Shown: positions 26,356 through 35,500 of the stretch, one piece after another
Layout: each line of letters begins with the position of its first letter
How positions within the stretch are numbered: the stretch's first letter is position 1
Assembly (NCBI RefSeq): GCF_013186535.1
Contig: NZ_JABMCZ010000005.1
Span: 1-64,000, forward strand
Reading direction: 5' to 3'
From: Nocardia terpenica
GTDB taxonomy: Bacteria > Actinomycetota > Actinomycetes > Mycobacteriales > Mycobacteriaceae
DNA length: 64,000 bases
Translations under genes and position numbers: made by a program
The notes under the pieces: generated by a model
What the model saw: only the letters and a program-made list of their open reading frames with translations
What the model was told of the DNA's origin: nothing
Database searches by the model: none

Positions 26356-26388
26356 GGACATCATGTCCAAAGTTGGGATATCGTGTCT
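26356..26388. promoter_or_regulatory. Tandem TetR operators
   Basis: A perfect 13-bp palindrome GGACAT-C-ATGTCC (26356-26368) and a second, weaker copy GGATATCGTGTCT (26376-26388). The copies begin exactly 20 bp apart, two helical turns, so two dimers can bind one face of the DNA between the divergent TetR and CPBP starts. Confidence 0.65.
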
Positions 26389-26394
26389 CAAGTG

Positions 26395-27198
26395 ATGACG
26401 ACAATGCCCGACGCGATGCCGCGGTATTCCGCGCGGCCCGGGATGTTCCTGCTGCTGGTGGCCGCGCTGTCGGTGCCGTTCTACCTGCTCGGGGCCCTCG
26501 CGCCCGGCGTGCGCGCCGGGGATGTGGCGGTCCCGGCCAGCGCCACCATGTTCGTCGTGCCCGCCCTGGCCGCCCTCGCGCTCACCGTGCGCCGGCGCGG
26601 GGCGACGCGGGCGCTGCTGGGCCCCCACCGCCACCGGCCGCCCGGACTCCGGCGCTGGTACGCGCTCGCGCTGCTCACCACCCCCGCCGTCACCGTCGCC
26701 GGGGTCGCGATCGCCTGCGCGGCCGGACTCGCCACACCCGCCCTGCCGACCTCCCCCGCCGCCGCGCCCGCCCTGGTGGTCGTCACCGTGATCGCCGCCG
26801 CCTGCGAGGAACTCGGCTGGACCGGCTACGCCACCGACCCGCTGCGCCGCCGCCACGGCACCCTCGCCGCCGCGCTGATCCTCGGAATCGTGTGGGCCGC
26901 ATGGCATCTGCCCGCCCTGATCCAGGCCGGGCACCCGCCCGCGTGGCTCGCGGGCTGGTGCGTGGGCACCCTCGCCGCCCGCCTGCTGCTGGTCACCCTG
27001 CACACCACCACCGGCGGCCTCACCGCCCCGACCCTCGCCCACGCCCAACTCAACCTCTGCGTCGCCTACACCCCCGGCTACGACCACCCCGCCCTGCCCT
27101 GGATCTGCGGACTACTCACCACCGCAGCCGCCCTCACCGCCCACCTCGCGGCCACGCGGGCCGCCGGAACCCGAACGGGCGCAACGGAGGCGCAGTGA
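26395..27198 (+). CDS. CPBP-family intramembrane metalloprotease
   Basis: A 267-residue polytopic membrane protein of the CAAX-protease/bacteriocin-processing (CPBP/Abi) family. The motifs that form the metal/catalytic site are visible: EELGWTGYATDP (about 150-161), the second motif IVWAAWHLPAL and the third HAQLN near 220. It sits in about six hydrophobic helices. Bacterial members act in bacteriocin self-immunity, signal processing or prenyl-protein cleavage; the role here is unknown. ATG 26395 follows the operators directly; the longer frame from 26353 would translate the operator sequence and is rejected. Confidence 0.85.
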   Translation: MTTMPDAMPRYSARPGMFLLLVAALSVPFYLLGALAPGVRAGDVAVPASATMFVVPALAALALTVRRRGATRALLGPHRHRPPGLRRWYALALLTTPAVTVAGVAIACAAGLATPALPTSPAAAPALVVVTVIAAACEELGWTGYATDPLRRRHGTLAAALILGIVWAAWHLPALIQAGHPPAWLAGWCVGTLAARLLLVTLHTTTGGLTAPTLAHAQLNLCVAYTPGYDHPALPWICGLLTTAAALTAHLAATRAAGTRTGATEAQ

Positions 27199-27289
27199 TA
27201 CCGGCACCACGCATCGTCAGTGACCGCAAGGGACGACCCCCACCCGGGTCCGTGTGATCGGGGCGGCGTCGACCCGTAAGGAGAAATCC

Positions 27290-27591
27290 GTGACTCTCGC
27301 CGACGCCACGGCCGCCGCAGCGGCGGCCCCCGGCGAGTACGACCTCGCCTCCGGCTTCGGCCCGAAAGCCCAGTGGTACCGCAACATTCGCGCCCAGCCC
27401 GCGGGCGCGTGTGGACCGGCCGCCGCCGCGGCGCACCCGCCACCGCCACACCCCTGCCCGACCACGACGCCGCCCTCGACCGCTACCGCCCGCGCGCCTG
27501 GAGACACCTGCGCGCCGCCATCGAATACGCCACCGGCGCCGCCGTCGACACCCTCCCGACGGTCCGCCTGCGCCTCGACGATCCCCGATGA
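27290..27591 (+). pseudogene. Remnant of a deazaflavin (F420)-dependent nitroreductase-family gene, truncated and frameshifted
   Basis: Frame one, from GTG 27290 with AAGGAG ahead, encodes GEYDLASGFGPKAQWYRNIR, the middle motif of Ddn-like deazaflavin-dependent oxidoreductases. Frame two, entered at about 27400 by loss of one base, continues with RVWTGRRRGAPATATPLP and ends LPTVRLRLDDPR, matching the family's C-terminus. The N-terminal half that should carry the TTGRKSG-like segment is absent. The product would be non-functional. It follows the CPBP gene and precedes the convergent MarR gene. Confidence 0.6.
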
Positions 27592-27641
27592 TCGCCACCG
27601 CGACCCGCACCGGCAACACCCCGCCACCAACGACCGCCCCG

Positions 27642-28073
27642 TCACCTGCTCGGCACGTCCTTGGGTGGGGCGCGCAGCGTCGTGCTCACCTGCTCGAGAA
27701 TCGGTGCCAGCCGCTGTAATTCGGTCAGGTGCAACTCGCTCAGCGCGCCCAGGCAGCGTTCCCCGGCGCGGGTCAGCACCAGCCGCACCGCCCGCGAATC
27801 GGTCGCGTCGGGCACCCGGGCCACCAGCTCCGCCTGCACCGCCCGATCCACCAGGCCCACCACACTGTGATGGCGCAGCACCAGCGAGTCGGCGACGTCG
27901 CGGATCGTCGGGCCCGCCTCGCCCGCATGCCCTTTGATCGCCAGCAGCAGCTGATGCTGGGCGGGCGTCAACCCCACCTGCCGGGCCTGCTGCTCGCTCC
28001 AGCGCTCGAAACGCCGCAGCGCCGTGCGGAACTCCAGCAAACTGGCGTAGTCGGCGTGGGCCAGTTCCGTCAT
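27642..28073 (-). CDS. MarR-family regulator
   Basis: A 143-residue MarR winged-helix repressor: LTPAQHQLLLAIKGH, then DVADSLVLRHHSVVGLVDRAVQAELV as recognition helix and RVPDATDSRAVRLVLTRAGERCL as the beta-wing and following helix, all in family order. It is divergent from a small zinc-ribbon membrane protein gene, with two palindromes between them (28140-28176). MarR proteins usually repress themselves and a neighbour and release DNA on binding phenolic or oxidising signals; the signal is not known here. Confidence 0.9.
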   Translation of the reverse strand: MTELAHADYASLLEFRTALRRFERWSEQQARQVGLTPAQHQLLLAIKGHAGEAGPTIRDVADSLVLRHHSVVGLVDRAVQAELVARVPDATDSRAVRLVLTRAGERCLGALSELHLTELQRLAPILEQVSTTLRAPPKDVPSR

Positions 28074-28139
28074 CGCACCTCACTCCCGCCCGTCGGGCAC
28101 GCCGCGCATCGGCCGTGGCGCCGACGCACCCGCCCAGTG

Positions 28140-28176
28140 TATCGTGGGGCGATATAAAGATATCGTGCCACGATAT
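28140..28176. promoter_or_regulatory. Two MarR-type operators
   Basis: A perfect 17-bp palindrome ATATCGTG-C-CACGATAT (28160-28176) and a second site TATCG-TGGGG-CGATA (28140-28154). Their centres are 21 bp apart, in the gap between the divergent MarR gene and the zinc-ribbon gene. Confidence 0.65.
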
Positions 28177-28196
28177 ATTCGGGAGGTGCGAGCGAC

Positions 28197-28445
28197 ATGC
28201 CCCTGGAAGTCCTCGCCACTGCGTTGTGCGTGCTCGGCCTGGCCGCGGTAGACGTCATGCTGGTCCTCGGCCTGTCCGGTCTCACCCGGCCCACCACGAC
28301 CACCTACTGCCGCCGCTGCTTCCGCCGGGTCACCGACACCCGCGGCCGCCGCCGCGTGCTGTGCGCCCACTGCGCGGGCCGGAACTTATCCGGCGACACC
28401 GGCTGGACCACCGCGGCGCGCCCCTCGATCCGCTCGGGGGTGTGA
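28197..28445 (+). CDS. Small membrane protein with a zinc-ribbon-like Cys4 motif
   Basis: An 82-residue protein: one N-terminal transmembrane helix (about 5-27, VLATALCVLGLAAVDVMLVLGL), then a compact cytoplasmic or external part with two CxxC pairs, YCRRCFRR and LCAHCAGR, about 15 residues apart, as in zinc ribbons. GGGAGG lies about 12 nt before ATG 28197. It is the only gene beside the MarR operators on this side and so the likely MarR target. I do not recognise a named family. Confidence 0.65.
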   Translation: MPLEVLATALCVLGLAAVDVMLVLGLSGLTRPTTTTYCRRCFRRVTDTRGRRRVLCAHCAGRNLSGDTGWTTAARPSIRSGV

Positions 28446-28471
28446 CCGCCGGGATGCGTTAGCGTGGCGGC

Positions 28472-29428
28472 ATGGTCGAGGTGAGCGCCGACGGGTTCCC
28501 GGTCACCGCCTGGTCGGCGCGGCTGGGCCTGCGGCTGCCGGTGGTCAACGCCCCCATGGGCGCGGTCGCCGGCGGCAGGCTCGCCGCCGCGGTCACCGCC
28601 GCGGGCGGGCTCGGCATGATCGGCATGGGCAGCGCGGGCCGCGCGGCCGCGCTCACCCGGGAACTGGACGCGATGGGGGCGGTCACACCGTTCGGTATCG
28701 GCCTGGTCGACTGGGTGCTCGACGCGCACCCGGACCTGTGGGACACCGCCCTCGCCGCCGCGCCCACCCTGCTGTCGGTGAGCTTCGGCACCGACCGGTC
28801 CTGGGCCGCCCGCGCCGCCGACGCCGGAATCCTCACCGCCACACAGGTATACACCGTCGCCGACGCCCGCCGCGCCGCCGACGCGGGCATCGACGTGCTC
28901 GTCGCGCGCGGCCGCGAGGGCGGCGGGCACGGCGACCCGCGGCTGCCGACGCGCCCGCTGCTCGAACAGGTCCTGGACGCGGTGTCGGTGCCCGTGCTCG
29001 CCGCGGGCGGTATCACCTCCGCCGCGGACGTGGCCGACGCGCTCGCCGCGGGCGCGAGCGGGGTGTGGCTGGGCACCCGGCTGGCGGTATGCCCGGAATC
29101 GCTGCTGGCGCCGCCGGATCGGGCCGCGCTGCTGGCCGCCGCCGACACGGTCGTGACCCGCGCCTTCGACGTCGCCCTCGGCCTGGGCTGGCCCGCGCGG
29201 TTTCCCGCCCGCGTGCTGCGCAACGAGCTCACCGACCGATGGGACGGCCACGAGGACACCCTCGCCGCCGACCCCGCCGCGCGCGCCGCCGCGGCCGCCG
29301 CCATCGCCACCGGCGACCCGCGCTCGGCCCCGATCGACGCCGGAACCGGCATCGGCGCGATCACCACCGCCGCACCGGCCGCCGCGGTCCTGCACGCGCT
29401 GTGCCGCGGTGCGGCACAGCGGCTTTAG
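28472..29428 (+). CDS. Nitronate monooxygenase / 2-nitropropane dioxygenase-like flavoprotein
   Basis: A 318-residue TIM-barrel FMN protein. It starts LGLRLPVVNAPMGAVAGGRLAAAVTAAGGLGMIG, the canonical first two strands of NMO enzymes, and has VLVARGREGGGHG with the His/Gly FMN site, VPVLAAGGITSAADVADALAAGASGVWLGTRL as the phosphate-binding end. These enzymes oxidise alkyl nitronates such as propionate-3-nitronate, or act as related enoyl reductases. It begins 26 bp after the zinc-ribbon gene, so it may be co-transcribed with it and lie under MarR control. Confidence 0.87.
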   Translation: MVEVSADGFPVTAWSARLGLRLPVVNAPMGAVAGGRLAAAVTAAGGLGMIGMGSAGRAAALTRELDAMGAVTPFGIGLVDWVLDAHPDLWDTALAAAPTLLSVSFGTDRSWAARAADAGILTATQVYTVADARRAADAGIDVLVARGREGGGHGDPRLPTRPLLEQVLDAVSVPVLAAGGITSAADVADALAAGASGVWLGTRLAVCPESLLAPPDRAALLAAADTVVTRAFDVALGLGWPARFPARVLRNELTDRWDGHEDTLAADPAARAAAAAAIATGDPRSAPIDAGTGIGAITTAAPAAAVLHALCRGAAQRL

Positions 29429-29474
29429 CGCGCAGGCGCCGATCGCACCTGAAAGGTGTCCGGCTCCGTCGCCC

Positions 29475-29844
29475 GCGGCGGTGAACGCCACCTCCCTGGA
29501 CCGCACCGCCATCACCAGCCACGTCCGCGTCGGCTCCGCCATCGGCGGGCAGGTCGTGTTCGCGCGCCTGGCCTGGCTACCGCGTCACCCTCGACGGCCA
29601 CGACCTCGGGTTCCACACCATCGCCCCCACCTTTCTCGCCGTCGACATCCCACCCGGCACCCGTAACGGCGACCTCGTCCTCATCTGGCGACCCCCCGGT
29701 TGGCTCCTCGGCGCCACCACCGCCGTACTCGGCCTACTCGGCTCAGCCGCCCTCCACTGGGCGCACCGGCGCCGCCGCCCGCACACCCCGGCAGCGGACC
29801 CGGACGATACAGACTCGCGGCCCTTGGCGCCCGCACTCACCTGA
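29475..29844 (+). pseudogene. C-terminal remnant of a YfhO/glycosyltransferase-like membrane protein, frameshifted
   Basis: Two frames join near 29577. The first reads TAITSHVRVGSAIGGQVVFARLAW and the second continues YRVTLDGHDLGFHTIAP, then AVDIPPGT and IWRPPGWLLGATTAVLGLLG, a final transmembrane helix and a basic tail. This is the usual C-terminal beta-domain plus last helix of YfhO-like and actinobacterial sugar-transferase membrane proteins. The joining site GCCTGGCTAC looks like the result of losing one CCTGG repeat unit. No start codon or N-terminal part is present, so it is a decayed fragment. The next 170 bp (29845-30011) hold nothing I can support. Confidence 0.5.
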
Positions 29845-30011
29845 TCGCCTGTGCCGCACCGGTTTCCGGCGCAACTCGGAGCCAGCGGCACGAACTCACC
29901 GCCGCCGGGTGAGCAATCACAGCACCGTTGCCGCAGTACCCGTCGCGTGCTCACCGTCCGGGCGACTGCCGCAGCGAACGGCGCGCCACCACGCTGGCCG
30001 CACAGCCGGAT

Positions 30012-32345
30012 TCAGGTGAGCGCGGCCAGTCGCGGCACCAGCGCGAGATGACCGGCCGAGCGTGCGGCCTGCAAGGCGTCCGCGGCCACGCGGGTGGCGG
30101 CCGGGTCGGCGCGGGCGTGCAGCAGTTCCGCGTACGCCCAGCGGCCCTCGTGGCGCACCAGCGGAATCGCGTGCGCCGCCGCGGCATCGATCATCGGCGC
30201 GGCCTCGTCCAACCGGCCCTGCTGCACCAGCACCAGGCCCAACCGCGCCGCCGCCCAGCCCGCGAACAGCGGCACCCGCCGCGCCGCCGCCATCGACCGC
30301 CGAAACGCCAGCTCGGCGCGCCCGCCGTCGCCCGCGGCCTGCCAGGCGATGCCCAGCCCGCGCTGCGCCGCCGCGAGCCCCTCCGCATGCCCCATCCGCC
30401 GCGCCAGCTCCAGCGCCGCCTGCGCACTGTCCAGCGCCCGATCCACCGCGCCCACCGCGGCCAGCGCCTCACTGCGCTGCCACAGGCAATTGCACTGCAC
30501 CGCCGGATGATCCACCGACCGCGCCCAGCTCAGCGCCGCCTCGATATCGGCCAGCGCCCCGTCCAACCGGCCCAGAAACACCCGCGCATACCCGCGCGAG
30601 GTCCGCGGATACCACAGCCGCAGCAGCTCCGGCGGCAGCAACGGCAACTGCACCAGCAGGTTCAGCTCCTGCTCGGCCCGGGCGATGCGGCCGGTCATGA
30701 AACTGGCCATCGACCGCCAGTACGCCAGCCGCGCCGCCCCGTGCGGATCACCGGCCAGCTCCAGCAGCGCCTGCGCCTGCCGGAACCGCCGCCGCGCCCG
30801 CCCGAACCGCGGCAGCGTCAAGTCGATGATCGCCGCCGCCGCCAGCGCCTGCCCCCGCGCCGCCGCATCCGCGCCCGCCTCCGCGATCGCCAGCTTCGCC
30901 AGCTCGTCGCCCAACGCCGTACTGCGCGACCGGGTTTCCAGGATCGCCAGCCGCGCCAACAGCCGCGACCGATCCGGATGCGCGGCGGTGTCCTCGAGCG
31001 CCGACACCAGATCCGCGCGCGCCCGCGCCAGCTGCCCGCGCCGCCGATACACCTCCGCCCGCACCGCCAGCAGCGTCGACCGATGCGGGCCCGGCGCCGG
31101 CTGCGCCAGCCCCGCCTGCGCGCAGCGCAGCGCCTCCTCGTCGCGGATGCGGCGCAACCGGTCATCGGCCGCCGCCGCCAGCAACCGCGCCGCGCCCTCG
31201 TGCGCGCCGCCCGCGCGCAGATGCATCGCCACCTCGATCGGATCCGCGCCGCGGCCCTGCAGGGTCTCGGCCACCAGCAGATGCAGCCGCGCCCGCCGCT
31301 GCGGCTCCACCACCGCCCACCCCGGCCCCGCCGACACCCACCCCTCCGCGGTCGCGCGCACGAAACCGGTGCGGCGCAACCCGTCCAGCTCCGCCAGCGT
31401 CTCCCGCAACCCCCGCCCCGTCACCGCCGCCGCCAACCCCACCGGGGCGGGCCGCCCCAGCACACTCACCAGCGCCAGCAGATCACGCGCCGACTCCGCC
31501 AACACCGCACCCCGCCCCGGCCGCGGCCCGGGGGCCGACGCGTCCTCGTCGAGCAGCACCCGCTGGCGCACCGCCAGCGCCGCCGCCGACGGATCCACCC
31601 CCAACTCCTCCCCCAGCCGCGCCCGGAACGCGTCGAACGCGGTCAGCGCCGCCGCCCGGTCCCCGCCCGCCGCCAACGCCCGCACCAGCAGCAGCGCCGA
31701 CACCTCCCGCAGCGGCTGACGCTGACAGGCGATGCGCGCCCAACTCGCCGCCGTGCCCGCATCCCCCACCGCCAGCGCCGCCGTCGCCGCCCCGTCCAGG
31801 GCCTGCACCAGCGCATCGGCCCACCGCCGCCGCGGCGCGCGCGCCCACTCCGCGTCGGTGTCCTCGAGCAGCGGCTCTCCCCGCCACAGCGCCAGCGCCT
31901 CGGTCAACGCCCCCAGCGCCGCGCCCGCATCGGTGTCCAGCAGCGCGCGCCCGCGCGCCACCCCCGCCGCGAACACCTCCGCGTCCACCGCGATCCGGTC
32001 GTCACCGACCAGGGTGTAGCCGGCCGGGCCGGTCTCGATCAGCGACCGATCACCCAGCGCGCCCCGGATCCGGCTCACCAGGATCTCCACATTGCCCGCC
32101 GGATCCGCGGGCAGCCGGTCGGCCCACAACGCCTCCGCCGCCGCGTCTTTGGACACCAGCGTGCCGCGGCGCACCGCCAACAACCGCAGCAACCGGCGCG
32201 CCTGCCGCCCCCCGAACACCCGCGGCGCCACCCGCACCTCACCGCGATACACCGCGAACCGGCCCAGCAACCGGATCTGCACCGGACACAATTGCGGCCC
32301 CGCCGGATCCGGTGCGCCCAATTCCCGCGACAGCGTCATCGGCAT
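30012..32345 (-). CDS. SARP/AfsR-type transcriptional activator with TPR-like region
   Basis: A 777-residue regulator. The N-terminal OmpR-like winged helix (about 20-95) has QIRLLGRFAVYRG, GGRQARRLLRLLAVRRG and NVEILVSRIRGALGDRSLIET. It is followed by the bacterial transcriptional activation domain (BTAD, about 100-245: VDAEVFAAGVARGRALL, ARIACQRQPLREVSALLLVRALA) and a long, helical, Ala-rich TPR-like region to the end. No P-loop is evident, so it is not a full AfsR ATPase. Start ATG 32345 excludes a Cys/Gly-rich leader. It is divergent from narGHJI with a 170-bp shared region, so it may regulate nitrate respiration; this is inference. Confidence 0.82.
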   Translation of the reverse strand: MPMTLSRELGAPDPAGPQLCPVQIRLLGRFAVYRGEVRVAPRVFGGRQARRLLRLLAVRRGTLVSKDAAAEALWADRLPADPAGNVEILVSRIRGALGDRSLIETGPAGYTLVGDDRIAVDAEVFAAGVARGRALLDTDAGAALGALTEALALWRGEPLLEDTDAEWARAPRRRWADALVQALDGAATAALAVGDAGTAASWARIACQRQPLREVSALLLVRALAAGGDRAAALTAFDAFRARLGEELGVDPSAAALAVRQRVLLDEDASAPGPRPGRGAVLAESARDLLALVSVLGRPAPVGLAAAVTGRGLRETLAELDGLRRTGFVRATAEGWVSAGPGWAVVEPQRRARLHLLVAETLQGRGADPIEVAMHLRAGGAHEGAARLLAAAADDRLRRIRDEEALRCAQAGLAQPAPGPHRSTLLAVRAEVYRRRGQLARARADLVSALEDTAAHPDRSRLLARLAILETRSRSTALGDELAKLAIAEAGADAAARGQALAAAAIIDLTLPRFGRARRRFRQAQALLELAGDPHGAARLAYWRSMASFMTGRIARAEQELNLLVQLPLLPPELLRLWYPRTSRGYARVFLGRLDGALADIEAALSWARSVDHPAVQCNCLWQRSEALAAVGAVDRALDSAQAALELARRMGHAEGLAAAQRGLGIAWQAAGDGGRAELAFRRSMAAARRVPLFAGWAAARLGLVLVQQGRLDEAAPMIDAAAAHAIPLVRHEGRWAYAELLHARADPAATRVAADALQAARSAGHLALVPRLAALT

Positions 32346-32515
32346 TGCACCGTAATCGGCGTCCCCGCCGCCGAAACACTCCACCGACCCACCGCAGGGA
32401 ATTCGCAAGCAGCGTCCATAACACTGACCCTAGCTCCGCCGCAATCGGCGCGCCCCCACGCGCCACACGTGTCCCCACGCACCTGTGTGTATTTCGCCCG
32501 GAGGAATCCCCTGCC

Positions 32516-35500
32516 ATGAGCTCCGACCGCACCATCCGCGCCGCGGAATCCGCGCGCGACGCCGCCGAGGCCGTGCTGCGCGCCGCGCAGTTCTTCTTTC
32601 CCGGCCACCCCTCACCCGACGGGCGCGTCCTCTACCGCGACGACGCCCGCCCCGCCGAGGAGTTCTACCGCGAACGCTGGCGCCACGACCGCGAGATCCG
32701 CTCCACCCACGGCGTCAACTGCACCGGCTCGTGCTCGTGGAAGGTGCATGTCAAAGACGGCATCATCACCTGGGAAACCCAGGCCACCGACTACCCCTCC
32801 ACCGGGCCCGACACCCCCGAATACGAGCCGCGCGGCTGCCCCCGTGGCGCCTCGTTCTCCTGGTACACCTACTCCCCGGCCCGGGTGCGCTACCCGTACG
32901 TGCGCGGGGTGCTGCTCGACGCGTGGCGCGCGGCCAAGGCCCGCCACCGCGACCCGGTGCACGCCTGGGCCGCCCTGGTCGCCGACGAACCGACCGCCAC
33001 CGCCTACAAACGCGCCCGCGGCCGCGGCGGATTCGTGCGCTCCAGCTGGCCGGAGGTACTGGAATTGATCGCCGCCGCGCACGTGCACACCATCGGCCGC
33101 TGGGGCCCCGACCGTATTGTCGGTTTTTCCCCTATTCCGGCGATGTCGATGGTGTCCTACGCCGCCGGAACGCGTTTCCTGTCGCTGATCGGGGCGACGA
33201 TTTCCTCGTTCTACGACTGGTACTCCGACCTCCCCATCGCCTCCCCTCAGGTATTCGGCGATCAAACCGACGTCCCGGAATCCGGTGATTGGTGGAATGC
33301 GGCCTATCTCATCCTGTGGGGCACCAATCTGCCGATAACTCGCACCCCCGACGCGCATTTCATGACCGAGGCCCGATACCGCGGCCAGAAGGTCGTGGTC
33401 GTTTCGCCGGATTATTCCGATCACACGAAATTCGCCGACGAATGGCTGCCCGCCGCCCCCGGCACCGACGCCGCCCTGGCGATGGCCATGGGGCACGTCA
33501 TCCTCACCGAGTTCCACCGCGACCGGCCGGTGCCGTATTTCCGCCGCTACGCCAGCACCTACACCGACCTGCCGTTCCTGATCACCCTCACCGACCGCGA
33601 CGGCGACCACCTGCCCGCCAAATTCCTCACCGCCGCCGACCTCGGCGACACCGACCCCGCCGCCGCCTTCAAAACCGTGGTGCTGGACGAGGATTCGGGC
33701 GAACCGGCGGTGCCGGGCGGGTCGCTGGGGTTCCGCTGGGCGGGGGAGGCGGGCCGGTGGAATCTGCGGCTGGGCGGGCTGCGCCCGGCGCTGTCGCTGC
33801 ACGGGCGCCCCGGCGCGGGCGCGGTCACCGTCGCCCTGCCCCGCTTCGACCGCGCCGATACCGACCGCGACGCGGCGATCCTGCGCCGCGCCGTGCCCGC
33901 GCTCCGGATCGGCGACCACCTGGTGACCACGGTCTTCGACCTGGTCATGGCGCAATACGGGGTCGCGCGCGCCGGGCTGCCCGGCGACTGGCCCACCGGC
34001 TACGACGACGCCACCGTCCCCTACACCCCCGCCTGGCAGGAGGCGATCACCGGCGTCCCCGCCGCCGCGGCGACCCGGGTGGCGCGCGAATTCGCCCGCA
34101 CCGCCGAACGCAGCGGCGGGCGCGCCATGATCGCGATGGGCGCGGGCACCAACCACTGGTTCCACTCCGACCAGATCTACCGCACCTTCCTGGCGCTGCT
34201 GCACCTGTGCGGCTGCCAGGGCGTCAACGGCGGCGGCTGGGCCCACTACGTCGGACAAGAGAAGGTGCGCCCGCTGACCGGCTGGTCGCATCTGGCGTTC
34301 GCCTACGACTGGTGTCAGCCCACCCGGCACATGGCCGGTACCCCGCTGTGGTGGCTGGCCACCGGGCAATGGCGCTACGAAGGTTTCGCCGCCGACGTGT
34401 TCACCAGCCCGCTCGCCGCCGGAACCCTCACCGGCGCCACCGTTCCCGACTGCCACGCCCTCGCCGCCCGGCTGGGCTGGATGCCCTCGCACCCCACCTT
34501 CGACCGCAACCCCCTGGACCTGTGCGGCGACGCCGACGCCGCCGGGGTCCCCGTCGCCGACCACATCGTCGACCAACTGTCCCGCGGCGCGCTGCGATTC
34601 GCCGCCGAGGACCCCGACGCGCCGCACAACTACCCGCGCGTGCTCACCGTGTGGCGGGCCAACCTGTTCGCCTCCTCCATGAAGGGCCACGAATACCTGC
34701 TGCGGCACCTGCTCGGCACCGACGACGAGGTCACCGCCCCCGAAACCCCGCCCGCGCTGCGGCCCACCGGCGTGCGATGGCGCACGCCGGCACCGGTCGG
34801 CAAACTCGACCTGTCGGTGGCCATCGACTTCCGCATGACCAGCACCTGCCTGTACTCCGACATCGTGCTGCCCGCCGCCACCTGGTACGAGAAACACGAC
34901 CTGTCCTCCACCGACATGCACCCGTTCGTGCACTCGTTCAGCCCCGCCATCGCACCCCCGTGGCAGACCCGCACCGACTTCACCATCTTCGCCGACCTGG
35001 CCGCCCACTTCTCCGCGCTGGCCGCCACCCACCTCGGCGTGCGCCGCGACGTCGTCGCCACCCCGCTGGCCCACGACACCCCCGACGAACTCGCCCAGCC
35101 CCACGGCCGCGTCCGCGACTGGCGCCGCGGCGACTGCGACCCGATCCCGGGCGTCACCATGCCGACACTCACCGTGGTGGAACGCGATTACGGGGCGGTC
35201 GCGCAGAAGATGGCCGCGATCGGGCCGCTGCTGGACACCGCGGGCACCACCACCAAGGGCCTCACCTGGATCCCCGACACCGAGATCGACTACCTGCGCC
35301 GCCACAACGGCGTCGCCCGCCACGGCGTCGCCGCCGGGCGCCCCTCCATCGCCCGCGACGACCAGTTCTGCGAGGCCATCCTCGCCCTGTCCGCCACCAC
35401 CAACGGCCGCCTGGCCGTCGAGGGGTTCCGGGCCCTGGAACGGCAGACCGGGACGGCGCTGGCCGACCTCGCCGAGGAACGCGCCGGCGACCGGATCACC

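Noticed and set aside
29928..32519. 863-codon rightward frame antisense to the SARP gene
   Set aside because: Arg/Gln/Pro-rich shadow of the SARP coding sequence.
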